A DNA stretch of 64,000 nt, taken from assembly GCF_964340395.1 (NCBI RefSeq), contig NC_135551.1:26610880-26674879 (forward strand), written 5' to 3'. Source of the DNA: Glandiceps talaboti. Lineage: Eukaryota; Hemichordata; Enteropneusta; Spengelidae. The notes under the pieces are model-generated. The model had not been told where the DNA came from. It did no database searches and saw only the letters and a program-made list of their open reading frames with translations. Positions 59,515-64,000 of the stretch are shown one piece after another (position 1 is the stretch's first letter; every line of letters starts with the position of its first letter). Made by a program: the position numbers and the translations under genes.

Positions 59515-62500
59515 TCACTTTACCCATCTAAGAATTATCGAAAAATTATTCCTTTGCGTTCCATTCCTCACAAGTCTCTTTTTGAAATTTTTCTGTGAAA
59601 CAACTTCTCGCTTTTGAGCCATTAAATAGGTCAATTTTCGACTGTCATGAGTACAAATAGTGTGAAAACCAAGAGAGTTCAACATTTCTTTAAACAGCCC
59701 TTCTGAAAGGTATCTTGAATTTTCAAGGCATGCCAATGGAAGAACCACCTGTGAAAATAACAAATAACAGATACTTGATATGGACAAAGAATAAAGTAGG
59801 AAATGAAACCAGCAGCTTGAGTTATAGTTTCAGATAAAGTGCACAAACGTCCCAATAGACATATACCTTTATTTTGAGAAATATTTTTGTTTACCATCTA
59901 CTTTTGAAACAAAACTACATTTATACGTACACACATACATGCACGCATGCACATGCACACACACACAGAGACAGACAGATAGACAGAAGTATGTACGCAC
60001 ACACATACATACATAGAGTTATGAAGCTTCCAACCATAATATTGTATGAGGGGACTTGATAAATTAGCAAATGTTTATTGTGAAATCAGTTCTTAAGATA
60101 CCCTTAATGAACTCGACTACAATTTGTGTTTTTATTTGTGCTTCTATGAAGTGGATATAGAGGACCAAAGCTTACAAAAAGATATCCTTGGACTTTTAGT
60201 AAAGCGGTTGCTTTCTTCAGCATTTCTCCTCTTTTGACAGGATCCCCAACAAAATTGACGACCAAGCTGAGAACCAGTATGTCATACAGTTCACTACAAC
60301 TCTCCTGGAAAAGAAAAACAAACAAACTCTTTGTCATTTTCAAAAAAAAACCAAGATATTGTACTCAAGAAGTTTATAAGTAGGAAATATTGCAAAGCTG
60401 AACATTTTCATGTTGTTTTTAGTCCAATATGCCTATGCAAATTATTACTGATGTTGAGTTGGCAAATATGATGCATCTGTACACTGCAACAAAGATTTGT
60501 TTGCGATAATAAAGGAATTCTGACTGCATACAAATGATGCAGATTAAACAGAGTGGTCAGAGCTTAGGATGTGTATAATAAGTGTCCTTACCCAAAATGG
60601 TTGAACAGGTGTTCGCTCTGAGCATGGTTTTCAACAATATGAACTTGAACGCTGATTAAACTTCTTGTAACTGTAGAGGAATGTGTGTGTACTGGAAGCA
60701 AGGCAAGGGATGTGTCCCTGAAGAACCATAAAACTATTATGGGATATGCTGTAAAGATTAAAAGCATCCATCTTACCTGGTATTGTAAGAAATCAGCTTG
60801 TTGGATTTCCTTTCGTTGTGGATTCAAATCAATTGCTGTCGTCTTCAGCCACTTTTGTTTTTTATAATTTAAATCTAAAGCTCCAACATCAAGTAGGTCT
60901 AATGTACCCTTCAAAATAAACAAAAAATCAACCTGTATCTGTCATAAAAGCATAGTATTATTTAATAGGATTTAGCAAAGTTTTTAATGTTTTCATGTTA
61001 TTACCTCTGACAACAAGGTTTGGTAGAGGTTACGACAAAACGTATGAGATAAGGGATGCGAGTTCACTTTACAGCTGTAAGTGTATAATTGAAAGATCTC
61101 CTAATATGAATTTTTACCTCTGTCAGTTTCACATTGTAATCCTGTAATTTCTGTAATATCCATTTTGACGTGTTTGTGTTGCCATGGTGATATTCTCCTA
61201 ACTTAGACACTTGCTGGTATGTTTCGAGTCCACCTAACTGTGGGGGAAAAGAATCGAAATTTTTCATATTATCGCTCACTGCTATTAAATGACTTGACTT
61301 TGTGACATTTTAATATCACTTCATTCAATTTGAAGGCAGAAGGTTGTGATATGATTATTTGTCTGCAGTATGTAATATCAGCTACACTTTTAAAATAAAA
61401 TGGGTTTCACTCACACTTTGCTTTTTAAAATGTATACAAATATGTATGTATATAGTCTGTAACCCATACATTACTACCAGTACTGGCCCGTTACAATGAG
61501 TAACACTGAAGTAAAGTACTTTCTCTATGTGCTACACTCATTTATAGCATTTATATCAAGTGTAAAAGTATACTATTTCAATTGGTTTATTTACAAGCCT
61601 AGCATGTAGCCTTCTAATGTGGTCAATTAGCAAATGAAACAGTATACTTTACACTTGATATGGATGCTATAAACGATTGTGGTATATATATATAAAAAAA
61701 ATGCTTTACTTTGGTGTTATGGGTTGTAATTTTCTTCAGGCTTCAAGTTCACCCCCCCCCCCCCCACACACACACACACCCTCATAATAAAATATGACAT
61801 TCATACCATGCTTATCAATTATCACTCACTGATAGAGCTGAACAATATGAAGTTCCAGTAAAGGGTGACTACAGTAACAAGCAATGACAACTTACCTGTT
61901 CTATCTGTTTTTGAAGTGATTCACCTTTCTCCTGTTTTGCTTCAGCAGTTAATCTTGCATCACTCTTTATCTTCTCAAGTTCCTTATTCACCATGTGTAA
62001 TTTAGTTATAAGACTTTTGCTTTTCTGCCTGTTTTTACTGATGAAAAGATAGACATTTACTGTTTACAAAGGATCATTTAGCTGAAAGTGTTTGTTTACC
62101 GTAGTACGTTGAAACATGTCAATATGAATTTGTTATAAATGAGGAAAGAAAAGTGACACATGTACGATTTTGAACCCACACCCCCATAACACTAGTCAGA
62201 TGGCTTGCAAACCCAATATAAATGTTGATAAAATTTTACTTTTCATTCAATCAGCAGCTGAACAAATAGCTATTTTTGTTGCAATAAGACGAGCACTTGA
62301 ATTTGGAAATGCAATGTCTAGTTTTAACAGTCATTTGAACTTCATAGACACTTTCATGGAGATTTTTTATTGATAGATAGATAGATAGATTGATTGATTG
62401 ATTGATTGATTGAATCATTCATTGACTGAGTATACATAATAAATCTAAGGGGATTTATCAAAGATACAACACAAAGAAAAGAACAAAGACAAACAAAATC

Positions 62501-62689
62501 AAGCTCCATATTAACGAGAATCCCACTGCTTGTACGTTGTATTATATTTGTGTTTTGCTTGTAAGTTGTAATTTGTAAACAAAACTCAACAGAGTAAATC
62601 GAAGAATGTACTCACTGACGTTGGTGCGTGACAGGTTTCAAACTACGTTGACTTTTCCTTCGTTTCCGTTGTTGATTGTTTCGTGCCAT
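59515..62689 (-). CDS. BMT2: Fungal-type Bmt2 rRNA adenine-N1 methyltransferase, 6 exons
   Basis: Exons: 62616-62689, 61896-62037, 61118-61237, 60777-60908, 60176-60304, 59515-59748. Phases agree; 831 nt, 276 residues. The yeast relative methylates N1 of an adenine in 25S rRNA in the nucleolus. Residues 1-72 are basic with a likely coiled coil (KELEKIKSDARLTAEAKQ). The family signature LGGLETYQ is at 73-80. An S-adenosylmethionine-binding Rossmann motif follows (LLDVGALD 117-124, IDLNP 138-142), then SLVVNFV near 169 and VVLPLACLENSRY at 200-212. These match the fungal Bmt2 family rather than vertebrate SAMTOR, which has been called a BMT2 homolog but lacks LGGLETYQ. The C-terminus is basic. 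The stop is 219 bp before the DNAJC28 ATG. The small exon 1 codes for a basic start (MARNNQQRKRRK). Confidence 0.88.
61491..61730. mobile_element. MITE-like element in BMT2 intron 2
   Basis: Outer inverted ends ttacaatgagtaacactgaa and ttcggt-type complement (ctttactttggtgttatggg, then ttgtaa). Inner arms tttatagcatttatatcaag and cttgatatggatgctataaa. About 240 bp. Confidence 0.65.
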
Positions 62690-62739
62690 TCTTATAGTAC
62701 CTGGTATGTAAGTGTTGAAATAAAGCACACCGATAACAT

Positions 62740-62860
62740 TGGTATTAAATCAACATTCACGTTTCATCTCATGGAGGCAGCCATTTTTTCTTCTCTTGAA
62801 AAGCGTTGGTGGCGCACTACAAAAGCCTCGTGTTATAGCGCCCTCAATGTAAGTCTTGTG
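62740..62860 (-). promoter_or_regulatory. BMT2: BMT2 promoter region
   Basis: GC-richer stretch upstream of the ATG. On the minus strand it contains aaatggctgcctcc, a YY1-like core, and the ggcgctataacacg segment. No TATA box seen. Position relative to the ATG fits a transcription start region. Confidence 0.35.
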
Positions 62861-62869
62861 ATCATGTTC

Positions 62870-63828
62870 ACAAATAAGTTGTCATGTTTTTGAAGTTTGA
62901 ATACCAAAACACTATAATTTTATATTGTGTAATTTTTTTCTCTACTCTAAGCAAATCAATCAGCTCTTGTCAGAATCAATTATATTTTACAGAAGTGTAC
63001 TGAGCTCACTCATACACAATGAGGAAAGATACTCTAAGATGTCTACGCTGAAGTATGGTTCACTGATATCAACTGTGTTGTTTCTGAATGAGGAGCCTGT
63101 CATTGTTAACTAACTGGGAGGGATGGGGAGTTCACTCCAGAAAACACCAAGTCATTTTTTAAAAAAAAGTTCCTACTTCTCAGTCTAGAATTCTTCTTTC
63201 AATATTTCGCTTTAGTGAAGAATTTGTCAGAAAGGCACAAGTTGTTATTGCCTTTTATGCCAGGATGTTAAATTATTTGTGTAACCATGTGAATCAATAA
63301 GGAGAGTTGAGCTGTGTAAAGGAAACATAATTTCCATATTCAATGGCAACATAAAGCCAATCACAAAGGGATAGATTTCATGATAACTTTGAGGGGCTGA
63401 ACCACTGCTGTGAGAAATCACAATCTATATTTAGGTTTTAAATGCAATACCATTGGCAAATTTGTAATGTGAGTTGAGGGTAATAGCCCATAGCTAAAAT
63501 CAATGAGAGACATAGAATCTATACACTACCAGTGTCACAAAGAAACTTTTACTCTGTAACTTTATAATAGGATGTTTTGGACTAAGTTAATTTTTTTTTT
63601 TTAATAATCACACAATATCCAATGATGTGATCAAAATAAGCTATCTGATAAACAATACACTCTACTGATATGACTTTGTGTGGTTACCATGTAATGTTAT
63701 GAGGCTACATGTATTTTCTTGAAAAAAGGGGAAATGTGTTGTTTTTTTGTGAAGAATCTTACATGAATACTTAGATATATCATCATGTCTGCTAGAGAAA
63801 CAACAAACACACACACACACACACACAC

Positions 63829-63868
<40 letters not shown>

Positions 63869-64000
63869 TGGTATTTTCTTATTTGACAGAGTGACTTTAA
63901 TTTACAAGGTAAACCATCAAGGATACAAGATGTAATAAATGAAATACCATCACAGCAATTGGTAAGAAAGCTAAACTACATCACCTAGTGGCGAAAGTAA
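62870..64000. other. Window end, no supported gene
   Basis: AT-rich sequence with a CA microsatellite. No open frame over 66 codons resembles a known protein. Confidence 0.6.
63805..63866. repeat. (AC)n microsatellite
   Basis: AC run with a short ATAC interruption. Confidence 0.95.

Noticed and set aside
59515-62689. Identification as SAMTOR
   Set aside because: The LGGLETYQ and LENSRY signatures fit the fungal Bmt2 family, and known SAMTOR motifs are absent.

Overview
The window is nuclear DNA of an animal, most likely an AT-rich marine invertebrate (inference; species not identifiable by eye). The evidence is spliced genes with GT-AG introns, a trifunctional animal-type GART, AATAAA poly(A) signals, abundant microsatellites, LINE remnants and many short inverted-repeat elements. 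No bacterial, organellar or viral gene was recognised.

Region 1 (1-29,700) is a segmental duplication array. Three direct copies (A, B, C) carry the same four-coding-exon gene for an unrecognised secreted, cysteine-rich protein of 211 residues. A fourth copy (D) is inverted and truncated. Each copy has a TATA box 31 bp before an initiator-like A, a leader exon of about 24 nt and a first coding exon of only two codons. A and B proteins differ at one residue. C differs at roughly 40 positions, concentrated in exon 2, where amino-acid changes far outnumber silent ones. A and B share a 2.1-kb inverted-repeat-bounded insertion missing from C. B carries a perfect 175-bp palindrome inside TA repeats. 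Between B and C lies about 5.5 kb of spacer-interrupting DNA with decayed tandem repeats, MITE-like hairpins and a possible RecQ-helicase fragment.

Region 2 (29,700-34,370) holds microsatellites, a minus-strand LINE endonuclease remnant and no gene I can support.

Region 3 (34,370-55,000) is GART on the minus strand. I reconstructed 15 coding exons with consistent splice phases, giving 1,028 residues in the order GARS, AIRS, GART transformylase. Its introns hold several MITE-like elements and a 56-bp minisatellite that copies a real 5' splice site five extra times.

Region 4 (55,000-64,000) holds DNAJC28 (intronless) and a six-exon fungal-type BMT2 rRNA methyltransferase gene, both on the minus strand. 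The BMT2 stop lies only 219 bp upstream of the DNAJC28 ATG. DNAJC28 next to GART also occurs in vertebrates, though from memory with the opposite relative order. GART serves purine synthesis, BMT2 rRNA modification, and DNAJC28 is a J-domain protein; they share a neighbourhood rather than an evident pathway.
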